From: Arthrobacter_B citreus
GTDB taxonomy: Bacteria; Actinomycetota; Actinomycetes; Actinomycetales; Micrococcaceae
DNA length: 64,000 nucleotides
Strand: one strand, 5' to 3'
Assembly: GCF_042429235.1 (NCBI RefSeq)
Contig: NZ_JBHMBA010000002.1
Position numbers and translations under genes: made by a program. The notes under the pieces are model-generated. The model had not been told where the DNA came from. It did no database searches and saw only the letters and a program-made list of their open reading frames with translations. Below are positions 7,957 through 16,506 of this stretch, piece after piece. Every line of letters begins with the position of its first letter. Position 1 is the first letter of the stretch.

Positions 7957-9024
7957 CTAGAGCATGAAGGCCTGCGCCCACTGCTCGAGCCTGCCGTACA
8001 CCTTCCGCCGAACGGGCCGGGCCGACAGCAGGACATCATGAAGGGCATGATCGAAGCGGCACACGGTGACCTGTTGACCCAGCAGCAGGCCGCGCTGCAC
8101 CATCAGATTCACGTCCAGCACACTGTCCGAGGTCTTCATTGACTCATTCCAGGTGACGGCCACCGTGGACGTTGCCGAGGCCAGCAGCAGGATCGGGACC
8201 TTGATGTCCAGTCCCCGGGCCACCTGGGCATGTCCGCCAAGCACCGCCCTGATCCAGCCGGCCCTGATCGGCCAGCTGGACGGCGGCCTCAGCTGCGGAT
8301 CAAGGTCCCATTCACCGTCGCCGTCGCGGCTGATGCTGCGCCAGTAGTTGGTGAGCTCGGGCACTTTCAGCCTCGCCTTGGGCCGCACCCGGGCCAGCGG
8401 CTCCAGCAGGGATGCGGTGGCATTGCGCACCAGCCAGGAGCCGCGGAGTTCCAGCCACGGACTGTTCAGGATCAGCGCTTCGATGCGGCCGGGGTTCCGG
8501 TGCGCCCACAGGGATGCCACCAAGCCGCCGGTGGAATGGGCCATCAGGGAAATCCGCACCGGGGTGTCGGTGCCGCGGTGCTCCCGGATATGCGCCGTCA
8601 GTGCCTCCAGCGCAGCCTCAATGTCGGCGTCGTACTCCTGCAGGTCCAGCGTGAAGCCGGCCGACTGCCCCGGCAGCAGGCTTCGGCCGTATTTGCGCAG
8701 GTCCAGAGCATAGAACGTGACGCCGAGCCCGCTCCAGAAGTGCGCCAGCTCCGTCTGGAAGAAATAGTCGCTCCAGCCGTGGATGTACAGGACGGCGTGA
8801 ACGGGCTCGGCGTCCACCGGGGCCCGCAGGCCGTGCAGCAGCTGCCGCATCCTGCCGGAGAAGGTGGGCGGAGGCGGCGGCTCGGGCGTATAGGACACCA
8901 GCGTGGCCACCACGGGGCCCTCGTCGTCTTCACCGAGGTCCAGGGTCAAACACTGATAACGGTCGCCGAGGATGTCCGGTTTCCACTGCGTTCCGCTGGT
9001 GTCCGTGCCCGTGTAGCTGCCCAT
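7957..9024 (-). CDS. Alpha/beta hydrolase (serine hydrolase, monoacylglycerol-lipase-like)
   Basis: A 355-residue alpha/beta hydrolase. It shows the oxyanion region (L-Y-I-H-G-W-S-D-Y-F), the nucleophile elbow M-A-H-S-T-G-G (serine within H-S-T-G) and a late histidine in F-D-H-A-L-H-D-V-L that probably completes the triad. Y-A-L-D-L-R-K-Y-G-R-S is typical of the Hydrolase_4 or lysophospholipase branch. There is no signal peptide, so it should be cytoplasmic. I chose ATG 9024 (M-G-S-Y-T-G); a GTG at 9087 would add 21 residues. It converges on uppS and diverges from pyrD. The substrate is unknown. Confidence 0.85.
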   Translation of the reverse strand: MGSYTGTDTSGTQWKPDILGDRYQCLTLDLGEDDEGPVVATLVSYTPEPPPPPTFSGRMRQLLHGLRAPVDAEPVHAVLYIHGWSDYFFQTELAHFWSGLGVTFYALDLRKYGRSLLPGQSAGFTLDLQEYDADIEAALEALTAHIREHRGTDTPVRISLMAHSTGGLVASLWAHRNPGRIEALILNSPWLELRGSWLVRNATASLLEPLARVRPKARLKVPELTNYWRSISRDGDGEWDLDPQLRPPSSWPIRAGWIRAVLGGHAQVARGLDIKVPILLLASATSTVAVTWNESMKTSDSVLDVNLMVQRGLLLGQQVTVCRFDHALHDVLLSARPVRRKVYGRLEQWAQAFML

Positions 9025-9137
9025 CCATCGAGAATAACGGTCCCGGGGCCCGGGCGCCGACGTCACGCTGCGCGGCGGGCCGGTCACGACCGGCAGCGGA
9101 TTTGGTGCGGTGCCTGTGGCAGGGCAAGCTTAAAACC

Positions 9138-10208
9138 ATGCGCGTCTACCCTGCCTTCTTCCGTGCCGTCTTCTCCGGCATGGACCCGGAAAAGGCACAC
9201 CGAATCGGCTTCGACATGATCAAACTTTCCGCGGCGACGCCCGCCGGCCCGCTGCTGCGCCGGCTGATGCGGCCATCGCCCGATCTGCGGGTCCGGGCCC
9301 TCGGCATGGATTTCCCCTCTCCCTTCGGGTTGGCTGCCGGGTTCGACAAGGAAGGATCCGGCATTGTGGCCCTGACCAACATGGGCTTTGGCCATGTGGA
9401 AGTGGGCACCGTGACCGGCCGGGCGCAGCCGGGCAACCCCAAGCCGCGGCTCTTCCGCCTCGTGGAGGACCGCGCCGTCATTAACCGCATGGGCTTCAAT
9501 AACGACGGCGCTGCCACCGTGGCTCCGCGCGTCGCGGCCGCCCGCACCCGGCTGGAGCGGACCTACGGCCGGAACCGTCCCGTTATCGGCATCAACATCG
9601 GCAAGACCAAGGCCGTGGACCTGGCGGACGCCGTTGAGGATTACCTGATCAGCACCCGCGAACTTGCTCCGCACGCGGACTACCTGGTGGTCAACGTGTC
9701 ATCGCCCAACACTCCGGGCCTGCGGCTGCTGCAGAACATCGAATCGCTGCGGCCGCTGCTCTCAGCCGTTAGGGCAGCCGCCGACGAATCCGCCGGACGC
9801 CATGTGCCTCTGCTGGTGAAGATCGCGCCGGACCTGACCGACGACGACGTCGACGACGTCGCCCGCCTGGCACTGGACCTGGGCCTCGACGGAGTCATTG
9901 CCACCAACACGACCATCACCCGCGGGGGGCTGGTGACGGACCCGCAGCAGGTGATGGCCTGCGGTGTGGGCGGCCTCAGCGGGGCGCCGCTCCGGCGGCG
10001 GTCACTGGAGGTGCTGAAGCGGCTGCGTGCCGGTCTCGGCGAAGACGGACCGGTGATCATTTCGGTGGGAGGCGTGGAATCGGCCCGCGACGTGCAGGAA
10101 CGGCTTGCTGCCGGAGCAACCCTGGTCCAGGGCTACACCGCCTTCCTGTATCAGGGTCCGTTCTGGGCTGCGCGCATTAACCGCCGGCTCGCCCGGCTGC
10201 TGGCCTAG
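9138..10208 (+). CDS. pyrD: Dihydroorotate dehydrogenase, class 2 (quinone-dependent)
   Basis: PyrD oxidises dihydroorotate to orotate in pyrimidine synthesis and passes electrons to quinone. The 356-residue length and the N-terminal helical extension (F-F-R-A-V-F-S-G-M-D-P-E-K-A-H) mark the membrane-associated class 2 enzyme. Visible motifs are G-L-A-A-G-F-D-K-E-G, N-R-M-G-F-N-N-D-G, V-N-V-S-S-P-N-T-P-G-L with the catalytic serine, and N-T-T-I-T-R near the FMN site. ATG 9138 is preferred over the GTG at 9102 because the family starts here. A tandem repeat and a strong two-way terminator follow. Confidence 0.96.
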   Translation: MRVYPAFFRAVFSGMDPEKAHRIGFDMIKLSAATPAGPLLRRLMRPSPDLRVRALGMDFPSPFGLAAGFDKEGSGIVALTNMGFGHVEVGTVTGRAQPGNPKPRLFRLVEDRAVINRMGFNNDGAATVAPRVAAARTRLERTYGRNRPVIGINIGKTKAVDLADAVEDYLISTRELAPHADYLVVNVSSPNTPGLRLLQNIESLRPLLSAVRAAADESAGRHVPLLVKIAPDLTDDDVDDVARLALDLGLDGVIATNTTITRGGLVTDPQQVMACGVGGLSGAPLRRRSLEVLKRLRAGLGEDGPVIISVGGVESARDVQERLAAGATLVQGYTAFLYQGPFWAARINRRLARLLA

Positions 10209-10228
10209 GCAGCTGGCGGGACAAGCAA

Positions 10229-10396
10229 GGCAAGACAGCCAACAAAACAAGGCAAGACAGAAGACAGCCACACAGAAAACGGCAAGACAGGCAACAAAAC
10301 AAGGCAAGACAGAAGACAGCCACACAGAAAACGGCAAGACAGCCAACAAAACAAGGCAAGACAGAAGACAGCCACACAGAAAACGGCAAGACAGGC
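10229..10396 (+). repeat. 52-bp tandem repeat, about 3.3 copies, downstream of pyrD
   Basis: Three near-identical 52-bp units (10229-10280, 10281-10332, 10333-10384) and a partial fourth lie between the pyrD stop and its terminator. The units differ only at one C/G position in the CAGCCAACA or CAGGCAACA block. Each unit contains shorter internal repeats of GGCAAGACAG and AGACAGCCA. The purine- and A-rich composition contrasts with the GC-rich surroundings. The sequence just before the terminator (CCAGACAGAAGAAGGGCC) resembles the unit's AAGACAGAAGACAGCC, so the array may have grown from the terminator flank. No ORF is supported here. Confidence 0.95.
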
Positions 10397-10430
10397 AACA
10401 GGCAGCCAACGGCCAGCTAACAGCCAGACA

Positions 10431-10464
10431 GAAGAAGGGCCGCTCCGGGGAGCGGCCCTTCTTT
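10431..10464. terminator. Bidirectional terminator between pyrD and the DUF3043 gene
   Basis: A perfect inverted repeat (AAGGGCCGCTCC at 10435-10446, GGAGCGGCCCTT at 10449-10460) with a two-base loop. It is flanked by A-rich sequence on the left and T-rich on the right, so it can end transcripts from both convergent genes. Confidence 0.9.
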
Positions 10465-10466
10465 GG

Positions 10467-10527
10467 TTCTGCTGAGTGGTTCTGCCGGGAATTTGTTCTG
10501 CCGGCAATCTGTTCTGCTAAGGATCTG
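10467..10527. repeat. 13- to 16-bp tandem repeat, four copies, downstream of the DUF3043 gene
   Basis: Units beginning TTCTGC repeat at about 10467, 10480, 10496 and 10512 (for example TTCTGCCGGGAATTTG and TTCTGCCGGCAATCTG). This array lies on the other side of the shared terminator from the pyrD array and has an unrelated sequence. It sits at the 3' end of the minus-strand gene. Positions 10528-10563 show nothing else. Confidence 0.75.
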
Positions 10528-10563
10528 TCCAGCCGCACATCCGCGGTGCTGGAACCCGTGGGG

Positions 10564-11163
10564 TTATTCGGGCTTTTCGCCGCGCTTGACGAGTGCCTTG
10601 GGAAGGCGGAAGCGGCGCAGCTGCAGGGCGCGGGACACGCCATACCAGACATCGCCGGAGTTGGGACCGCCAAACTTCTCCGTCAGCCGGCGGCGCAGGA
10701 GGGCACGCAGGATGAAGGAATCCAGGATGACGGCCAGGATGAGGACCCAGAACGCGAGCATGACGATGCTCTGAACAGTCAGGTTCTGGATAAAGCTGAC
10801 CACCACAAAGACGAGGGCGGCAATCATGACAAACTCGCCGAGGTTCCAGCGGGAATCCACCACGTCGCGGATGAACCGGCGCTGCGGTCCCTTGTCCCGC
10901 AGCGGGAGGTAACGCTCATCGCCGGTATCCAGAGCAGCGCGGGTCTTCAGGCGTTCCTCGCGCAGGGCCTCCCGGCTGGCGTTTTTCGCCGCTTTGCGGT
11001 CAGTGGGAACCAAGGGGCGCTGGCGCGCTGCGACCTGGTCCCGGCGTTTGGGCGTGGGTGCTCCCTTCCCCGCGGCAGTGCGGGCTGGGCTGGTCTGGGC
11101 TGCTGCGGCAGCCTGGTCCACAGTTTCCTGCGCGGTGGGCGCTTCATTCTTTCGTCCGAACAC
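10564..11163 (-). CDS. DUF3043 family membrane protein
   Basis: A 199-residue actinobacterial protein of unknown function. The first 100 residues are charged and alanine-rich (V-F-G-R-K-N-E-A-P-T, R-R-D-Q-V-A-A-R-Q-R-P-L-V-P, then E-E-R-L-K-T-R-A-A-L-D-T-G-D-E-R-Y-L-P), followed by R-D-K-G-P-Q-R-R-F-I-R-D-V-V-D-S-R. Two adjacent membrane helices come next (about 115-160). This layout is the DUF3043 pattern. I chose GTG 11163. The same frame runs open for another 198 codons upstream, but that region is antisense to the dipeptidase. TATCCT lies six bases before the GTG, suggesting a leaderless transcript. Confidence 0.85.
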   Translation of the reverse strand: MFGRKNEAPTAQETVDQAAAAAQTSPARTAAGKGAPTPKRRDQVAARQRPLVPTDRKAAKNASREALREERLKTRAALDTGDERYLPLRDKGPQRRFIRDVVDSRWNLGEFVMIAALVFVVVSFIQNLTVQSIVMLAFWVLILAVILDSFILRALLRRRLTEKFGGPNSGDVWYGVSRALQLRRFRLPKALVKRGEKPE

Positions 11164-11224
11164 CCCTCTAGGATACCTTGGCGGCGGCGGCGGCGGACCG
11201 GGTGCCCGCATGTACTGTTTTGTT
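11164..11224. promoter_or_regulatory. Divergent leaderless promoters, DUF3043 / dipeptidase
   Basis: Only 61 bases separate the two divergent starts. Toward the minus strand, TATCCT is followed by six bases and the GTG. Toward the plus strand, TACTGT (11213-11218) is followed by six bases and the ATG. Neither start has a well-placed ribosome binding site. The equal spacing on both sides suggests that both mRNAs are leaderless. A GGC-repeat run (11180-11196) lies between them. Confidence 0.6.
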
Positions 11225-12631
11225 ATGACTTTGAACCCAGAATCATCCTCGTCGTCAGTGGATACCGGCGCCCTTCGCTCCGCCGTTGACGCCGATTTCC
11301 CCCGCATAGTTGAACAGCTGAAGTCCCTGGTCTCGATTCCCGGCATCGCCTGGGACTCGTTTGATCCGGAGCGGCTGAATGAGAGTGCCGCGGCCGTTGC
11401 GGAGCTCATCCGCGGCGCCGGACTGTCGGACGTGCAGATCCTGCGCGTTGACAACAACGGCAAGCCCGGCGGCCCCGCCGTCGTCGCCCGCCGCCCGGCG
11501 AAGGCCGGAAAGCCCACGGTCCTGCTGTACGCCCACCATGATGTGCAGCCGCCGGGGGACCTGTCCCTGTGGGAGACGGAGCCCTTCACGGCGACCGAGC
11601 GCAACGGCCGTCTGTTCGGCCGCGGCGCGGCTGACGACAAGGCTGGAATCATGGCGCACGTCGGTGCGCTGCGGGCACTGGATGAGGTGCTGGGGGAGGA
11701 ATCCGGCGTCGGCATCACCCTCTTCATCGAAGGTGAGGAAGAGGCAGGGTCACCCACCTTCCGCTCATTCCTGGAGACCTACCGGGACCTGCTGGCGGCC
11801 GATGTCATTGTCGTGGCCGACTCCGGCAACTGGAAGGTCGGAGTGCCGGCCCTGACCACGAGCCTGCGCGGCCTGGTGGACGGCACCGTGGAGGTGCAGG
11901 TCCTGGATCATGCGGTCCACTCCGGGATGTTCGGCGGGCCGGTGCTGGACGCGCCCACACTGTTGGCACGCCTGATTGCCACCTTCCACGACGACGCCGG
12001 GGACGTCGCCATCGAGGGCCTGGTTTCCTCCGACACTGCGGCGGTGGAATACGAGGAAGCGGACTTCAGGGCTGACTCCTCAGTGCTCGACGGCGTACAG
12101 CTCGCCGGCACCGGCTCGATTGCTTCCCGGCTGTGGACGAAGCCGGCACTGTCCATTATTGGCATCGACGTACCCACGGTTGCCATGTCATCGAACACCA
12201 TCCAGCCCAAGGCACGCGCCAAGTTCAGCCTCCGGCTTGCTCCCGGGCAGGACCCCGCGGAGGCCATGGCCGCCGTTGAGCGCCACATCCAGGCCAATGC
12301 GCCGTTCGGTGCCAAAGTCACGTTCACGCCGGGGGAGCAGGGCCAGGCATTTGCCACGGACACCTCTGCCCCCGCGGCACGGACGGCACTGTGGGCCTTG
12401 AAGGAAGCCTGGGGCGGCGTTGACCCGGTGGAATCCGGAATGGGCGGGTCCATTCCGTTCATCGCGGATCTCACCGAGCTGTTCCCTGCGGCGCAGATCC
12501 TCATCACCGGAGTCGAGGATCCGGACTCCCGGGCGCACAGCGCCAACGAGTCCCTTGACCTCGGCGACTTCCGCAACGCGGTGCTTGCCGAGGCACTGCT
12601 GCTGGCCAGCCTGGCCAGGGAAGGGCTCTAG
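11225..12631 (+). CDS. M20-family dipeptidase / metallopeptidase
   Basis: A 468-residue M20 metallopeptidase with two zinc sites. Visible motifs are Y-A-H-H-D-V-Q-P-P-G (first zinc histidine and catalytic aspartate), G-R-G-A-A-D-D-K-A-G (bridging aspartate) and I-E-G-E-E-E-A-G-S (general base glutamate). The dimerisation domain lies at about 200-350. The length and the H-H-D-V-Q-P motif match the dipeptidase/CNDP group and exclude ArgE or DapE. ATG 11225 fits the leaderless promoter; longer in-frame reading upstream is antisense to DUF3043. The specific dipeptide is unknown. Confidence 0.92.
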   Translation: MTLNPESSSSSVDTGALRSAVDADFPRIVEQLKSLVSIPGIAWDSFDPERLNESAAAVAELIRGAGLSDVQILRVDNNGKPGGPAVVARRPAKAGKPTVLLYAHHDVQPPGDLSLWETEPFTATERNGRLFGRGAADDKAGIMAHVGALRALDEVLGEESGVGITLFIEGEEEAGSPTFRSFLETYRDLLAADVIVVADSGNWKVGVPALTTSLRGLVDGTVEVQVLDHAVHSGMFGGPVLDAPTLLARLIATFHDDAGDVAIEGLVSSDTAAVEYEEADFRADSSVLDGVQLAGTGSIASRLWTKPALSIIGIDVPTVAMSSNTIQPKARAKFSLRLAPGQDPAEAMAAVERHIQANAPFGAKVTFTPGEQGQAFATDTSAPAARTALWALKEAWGGVDPVESGMGGSIPFIADLTELFPAAQILITGVEDPDSRAHSANESLDLGDFRNAVLAEALLLASLAREGL

Positions 12632-12678
12632 CAGCCCCGCATCCCGAGGTTTTAGGCAGCGTCTTCGTCAGCACCGCG

Positions 12679-12708
12679 GCCGGGTCCGGAAATCTTTTCC
12701 GGCCCGGC
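12679..12708 (+). terminator. Hairpin after the dipeptidase gene
   Basis: An inverted repeat (GCCGGGTCCGGAAA, then TTTCCGGCCCGGC) with one bulged base and a three-base loop, 48 bases past the stop. There is no U-tract, so a role in termination is likely but not certain. Confidence 0.5.
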
Positions 12709-12823
12709 TGCGTTGCCTCTGGGTGCATGCACCGACGTACCATGGAGAATGAACTGGCCCGGGACTTGCGGGGGAGCGCAACTGCTCTCCAGCGCACGGA
12801 CCACGTGAAGAAAGAGAGAAGCA

Positions 12824-13225
12824 ATGAGTACTTCCACCAGCGAAACCGGCACCGGCGTGGACACGGCAGCAGCTGCCGCCCCGGAAACGGAGCTGCCGAC
12901 CCACGAAGTTGCCCTCTCCGACGTTGCCGCCGGGAAGGTGCGCAGCCTGTTGGAGCAGGAAGGCCGAACCGATCTGCGGCTTCGCGTGGCTGTCCAGCCC
13001 GGCGGCTGCTCCGGCCTGATTTACCAGCTGTACTTTGACGAGCGCGTCCTTGACGGCGACGCCGTCCGGGACTTCGACGGCGTCGAGGTCATTGTGGACA
13101 AGATGAGCGTGCCGTACCTGTCGGGTGCCTCCATTGACTTTGAGGACACCATCTCCAAGCAGGGGTTCACCATCGACAACCCCAACGCGGGCGGATCGTG
13201 CGCCTGCGGCGACTCGTTCCACTAA
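12824..13225 (+). CDS. erpA: Iron-sulfur cluster insertion protein ErpA (A-type carrier)
   Basis: A 133-residue HesB/IscA-family A-type carrier that passes Fe-S clusters to apoproteins. The three ligand cysteines are present: one in Q-P-G-G-C-S-G and two in the C-terminal C-A-C-G. The first 30 residues are a variable threonine/alanine-rich extension. The ribosome binding site (GAGAGAAGC) precedes ATG 12824. The position just upstream of the cytochrome oxidase genes is common in actinobacteria and fits a role in supplying respiratory metalloproteins such as the Rieske protein encoded nearby. Confidence 0.93.
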   Translation: MSTSTSETGTGVDTAAAAAPETELPTHEVALSDVAAGKVRSLLEQEGRTDLRLRVAVQPGGCSGLIYQLYFDERVLDGDAVRDFDGVEVIVDKMSVPYLSGASIDFEDTISKQGFTIDNPNAGGSCACGDSFH

Positions 13226-13437
13226 GCTCCGTCCCGGGTACCCCGTTTCACTAACGGGGAGCCCGCGGCCGCAGGTCCGTAACACACGGTATTTTGCGGG
13301 AACGCGGTGCGGTCTGTCACTGGATGGCCACGCGTGCGGGTAAGCTCTACACGTAGTAGTAAAACTGATCGTGCGCAGTTGGGGGATTTTTCTGCCTGCT
13401 GTGCCGCACTTGCACGTAACAAGAGGAAGGGCCGTCT

Positions 13438-14292
13438 GTGAGTTCGCAGGACCGAACCAGCAGCCGACGCGCCAGGATCTTAAAGATCTCAGCCGTAACG
13501 TCGGCCGGCGCGTTGTTTTTATCGGGTTGTTCGTCAGAAGTCCAAAGAGGCTGGTTGCCCACGGAACGCGACATGACCAACCACACCGGCCGAATCATGG
13601 ACCTGTGGGTCAATTCATGGATTGCGGCCCTGGCGGTTGGCGTGCTCACCTGGGCACTGATCATTTGGTGCATCGTCGCTTACCGCCGCCGGAAGAACGA
13701 AACCGGCTACCCGCGGCAGCTGAGCTACAACCTTCCCCTGGAGATTTTCTACACGGCCATTCCGCTGTTCATGGTGCTCGTGTTGTTCTACTTCACGGAC
13801 CAGGACATCCGCGCCATCAGTGAGCGCGTTGATGACCCGGACGTCGTCGTTGACGTCCGCGGCAAGCAGTGGTCCTGGGACTTCAACTATGTCAATGAGG
13901 ACAAGTATGACCTCAACGTCCAGGTGAACCTGGACGGCACGGAAAAGTCCGAGTCGGACATGCCGACCCTGTACCTGCCCGTCAACCAGACCGTTGAGCT
14001 CCAGCTGAACTCCCGCGACGTGCAGCACTCCTTCTGGGTTCCCGCCTTCCTGCAGAAGATGGACCTCTACCCGGGGCGCACCAACTACATCAACATCACT
14101 CCCGGCATCGAGGGCACCTACGAAGGTAAGTGCGCCGAGCTCTGCGGCGAGTACCACTCGGAAATGCTCTTCAACGTCAAGGTTGTTTCGGAAGCTGAAT
14201 ACGACGCTTACATGAACACCCTGCCTGACGGCCAGGTCGGATCCGAGTACGACCGCGTGTACAACTCAGAATCAAGCGAAGTAAGGAGGTAG
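13438..14292 (+). CDS. ctaC: Cytochrome c oxidase subunit II (aa3-type)
   Basis: The 284-residue subunit II carries the CuA centre that takes electrons from cytochrome c. The N-terminus has a lipoprotein-type signal with lipobox L-S-G-C. Two membrane helices follow (about 60-85 and 100-120), then a periplasmic cupredoxin domain. Its CuA ligands are visible in C-A-E-L-C-G-E-Y-H-S-E-M plus an earlier histidine in V-Q-H-S-F-W. GTG 13438 follows AAGAGGAAGGG. It begins the ctaC-ctaD-ctaF operon, nine bases before ctaD. In actinobacteria the electron donor is the di-haem QcrC encoded below. Confidence 0.97.
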   Translation: MSSQDRTSSRRARILKISAVTSAGALFLSGCSSEVQRGWLPTERDMTNHTGRIMDLWVNSWIAALAVGVLTWALIIWCIVAYRRRKNETGYPRQLSYNLPLEIFYTAIPLFMVLVLFYFTDQDIRAISERVDDPDVVVDVRGKQWSWDFNYVNEDKYDLNVQVNLDGTEKSESDMPTLYLPVNQTVELQLNSRDVQHSFWVPAFLQKMDLYPGRTNYINITPGIEGTYEGKCAELCGEYHSEMLFNVKVVSEAEYDAYMNTLPDGQVGSEYDRVYNSESSEVRR

Positions 14293-14301
14293 GAGGAAGC
14301 T

Positions 14302-16023
14302 GTGACTACTCTCGAATACACTTCGGAAGATACTCAAGTTGCACCGCGCGTCGTCCCCGTCTCCAAGGGACGCATCATCGTCAGTTGGATCACCTCCACT
14401 GACCACAAGACCATCGGGTACATGTACCTGATCGCGTCATTCATTTTCTTCTGTCTCGCAGGCGTGATGGCCCTGGTCATCCGCGCCGAGCTGTTTGAAC
14501 CCGGTATGCAGATCCTGCAGACCAAGGAGCAGTACAACCAGCTGTTCACCATGCACGGCACGGTGATGCTGCTGATGTTCGCCACCCCGCTGTTCTCCGG
14601 CTTCGCAAACGTCATGATGCCGCTGCAGATTGGCGCACCGGACGTTGCGTTCCCGCGTTTGAACGCGCTGGCCTTCTGGTTCTTCCTCTTCGGCAGCACC
14701 ATTGCCGTTGCCGGCTTCATCACCCCGCAGGGCGCCGCATCCTTCGGCTGGTTTGCCTATGCGCCGCTGTCCAACACCACCTTCTCTCCGGGTGTTGGCG
14801 GAGACCTGTGGGTCTTCGGCCTGGCCCTGTCCGGCTTCGGTACCATCCTTGGCGCGGTGAACTTCATCACCACCATCATCTGCATGCGTGCCCCCGGCAT
14901 GACCATGTGGCGCATGCCGATCTTCACCTGGAACACCCTGGTGACCGCCATCCTGGTCCTGATGGCGTTCCCGCCGCTGGCCGCAGCACTGTTTGCACTC
15001 GGTGCGGACCGCCGCTTCGGAGCACACATCTTTGACCCCGAACGAGGCGGTGCCATCCTGTGGCAGCACCTGTTCTGGTTCTTCGGCCACCCCGAGGTTT
15101 ACATCATCGCGCTGCCGTTCTTCGGTATTGTTTCGGAGATCTTCCCGGTCTTCAGCCGCAAGCCGATCTTCGGATACAAGGGCCTGGTTTACGCCACCAT
15201 TGCGATTGCCGCCCTGTCCGTGACTGTGTGGGCACACCATATGTACGTCACCGGCGCTGTCATGCTGCCGTTCTTCTCCTTCATGACCATGCTGATCGCG
15301 GTGCCAACCGGCGTGAAGTTCTTCAACTGGATCGGCACGATGTGGCGGGGGTCCATCACGTTCGAGACACCCATGCTGTGGAGCATCGGGTTCCTGATCA
15401 CGTTCCTCTTCGGCGGCCTGACCGGCATCATCCTGGCCTCCCCGCCGCTGGACTTCCACGTTTCCGACACCTACTTCGTGGTGGCACACTTCCACTACGT
15501 GATCTTCGGAACCGTTGTCTTCGCGATGTTCGCAGGCTTCTACTTCTGGTGGCCCAAGTGGACCGGAAAGATGCTCAACGAGCGTCTGGGCAAGATCCAC
15601 TTCTGGATGCTGTTCGTCGGCTTCCACGCCACGTTCCTTGTTCAGCACTGGCTCGGCGTCCTCGGCATGCCCCGCCGCTACGCCGACTACCTGCCGGAGG
15701 ACAACTTCACCCTGATGAACCAGTTCTCCACCTTCGGCTCCTTCCTGCTGGGTGCATCGATGATCCCGTTCTTCTGGAACGTGTACATCACCTGGCGCCA
15801 CGGCAAGAAGGTTGAAGTTGATGACCCGTGGGGCTTCGGTGCATCGCTGGAATGGGCCACCTCGTGCCCGCCGCCGCGCCACAACTTCACGTCCCTGCCG
15901 CGTATTCGTTCCGAGCGCCCGGCACTGGACCTGCACCACCCTGAACTGCAGCAGACGGTGACCGACACGTCGGCCGCCGGCAAGGTCTTCGGACCGGGCG
16001 ACCGTAAGGAGAAAGTCAATTGA
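14302..16023 (+). CDS. ctaD: Cytochrome c oxidase subunit I
   Basis: The 573-residue catalytic subunit holds low-spin haem a and the haem a3-CuB site for oxygen reduction and proton pumping. About twelve membrane helices are apparent. The CuB motif F-G-H-P-E-V-Y-I includes the histidine-tyrosine pair, and A-H-H-M-Y and H-F-H-Y-V provide the haem and CuB histidines. GTG 14302 follows a strong ribosome binding site (AGGAGG). The stop overlaps ctaF by the TTGA quartet. Confidence 0.98.
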   Translation: MTTLEYTSEDTQVAPRVVPVSKGRIIVSWITSTDHKTIGYMYLIASFIFFCLAGVMALVIRAELFEPGMQILQTKEQYNQLFTMHGTVMLLMFATPLFSGFANVMMPLQIGAPDVAFPRLNALAFWFFLFGSTIAVAGFITPQGAASFGWFAYAPLSNTTFSPGVGGDLWVFGLALSGFGTILGAVNFITTIICMRAPGMTMWRMPIFTWNTLVTAILVLMAFPPLAAALFALGADRRFGAHIFDPERGGAILWQHLFWFFGHPEVYIIALPFFGIVSEIFPVFSRKPIFGYKGLVYATIAIAALSVTVWAHHMYVTGAVMLPFFSFMTMLIAVPTGVKFFNWIGTMWRGSITFETPMLWSIGFLITFLFGGLTGIILASPPLDFHVSDTYFVVAHFHYVIFGTVVFAMFAGFYFWWPKWTGKMLNERLGKIHFWMLFVGFHATFLVQHWLGVLGMPRRYADYLPEDNFTLMNQFSTFGSFLLGASMIPFFWNVYITWRHGKKVEVDDPWGFGASLEWATSCPPPRHNFTSLPRIRSERPALDLHHPELQQTVTDTSAAGKVFGPGDRKEKVN

Positions 16024-16421
16024 AGGTAGAGACTAAGCTCTTCGCTTACATGGCGCCGTTCTTCCTGGTGGTTGGGGTTGTCTACGGCTACCTCGTCGAG
16101 TGGATGGAACCGGTGGGCTACCTGGCGCTGTTCCTGACCGCCGGCATGTCGGCCATGATCGCCTTTTACATCGGCTTCACCGGCAAGCGCGTCGGAGCCC
16201 GTCCGGAGGACCGGCTTGACGCGGAAATCCACGAAGGTTCCGGCGAGCAGGGCTTCTTCAGCCCCTGGAGCTGGTGGCCGCTGCTGCTCGGTCTGTCCGC
16301 CGCAGGCGGCTTCCTGGGCATGGCCGTCGGCTGGTGGGTTCTCTTCATCAGCGCCGGCCTGGCACTGATCGCCCTGGTTGGCTGGGTCTTTGAATACAGC
16401 CGCGGAGCCCACGCACACTAG
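16020..16421 (+). CDS. ctaF: Cytochrome c oxidase subunit IV, actinobacterial (CtaF)
   Basis: A 133-residue small membrane subunit found only in actinobacterial aa3 oxidases. It starts M-K-V-E-T-K-L-F and has about four hydrophobic helices with a charged loop in the middle (R-P-E-D-R-L-D-A-E-I-H-E-G-S-G-E-Q-G-F). This is the family hallmark. The start is TTG, overlapping the ctaD stop and preceded by AAGGAGAAAG. It ends the ctaCDF operon and is followed by a terminator. Confidence 0.93.
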   Translation: MKVETKLFAYMAPFFLVVGVVYGYLVEWMEPVGYLALFLTAGMSAMIAFYIGFTGKRVGARPEDRLDAEIHEGSGEQGFFSPWSWWPLLLGLSAAGGFLGMAVGWWVLFISAGLALIALVGWVFEYSRGAHAH

Positions 16422-16468
16422 GGCTTCCGCACCAATCTCCCGGGATTGAACCGGAAACAGAACACCCG

Positions 16469-16506
16469 GCAGGGGACCCGCACACGGTGCGGGTCCCCTG
16501 CTGTTT
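16469..16506 (+). terminator. Strong terminator of the ctaCDF operon
   Basis: A perfect 15-bp stem (GCAGGGGACCCGCAC at 16469-16483, GTGCGGGTCCCCTGC at 16487-16501) with a three-base loop, followed by TGTTT. It is a clear intrinsic terminator. The tandem repeat begins directly in its T-tail. Confidence 0.9.

Noticed and set aside
10229..10396. Possible repeat-protein gene across the pyrD downstream repeat
   Set aside because: The frame stays open on both strands only because of the repeat. There is no ribosome binding site, and the predicted product is low-complexity.
10564..11757. DUF3043 gene extended to a 397-residue protein
   Set aside because: The extra part is antisense to the M20 dipeptidase. 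The leaderless promoter and family start support 11163.
14437..15939. 500-codon open frame on the minus strand opposite ctaD
   Set aside because: It is complementary to the conserved oxidase subunit and encodes a histidine- and glutamine-rich nonsense sequence.
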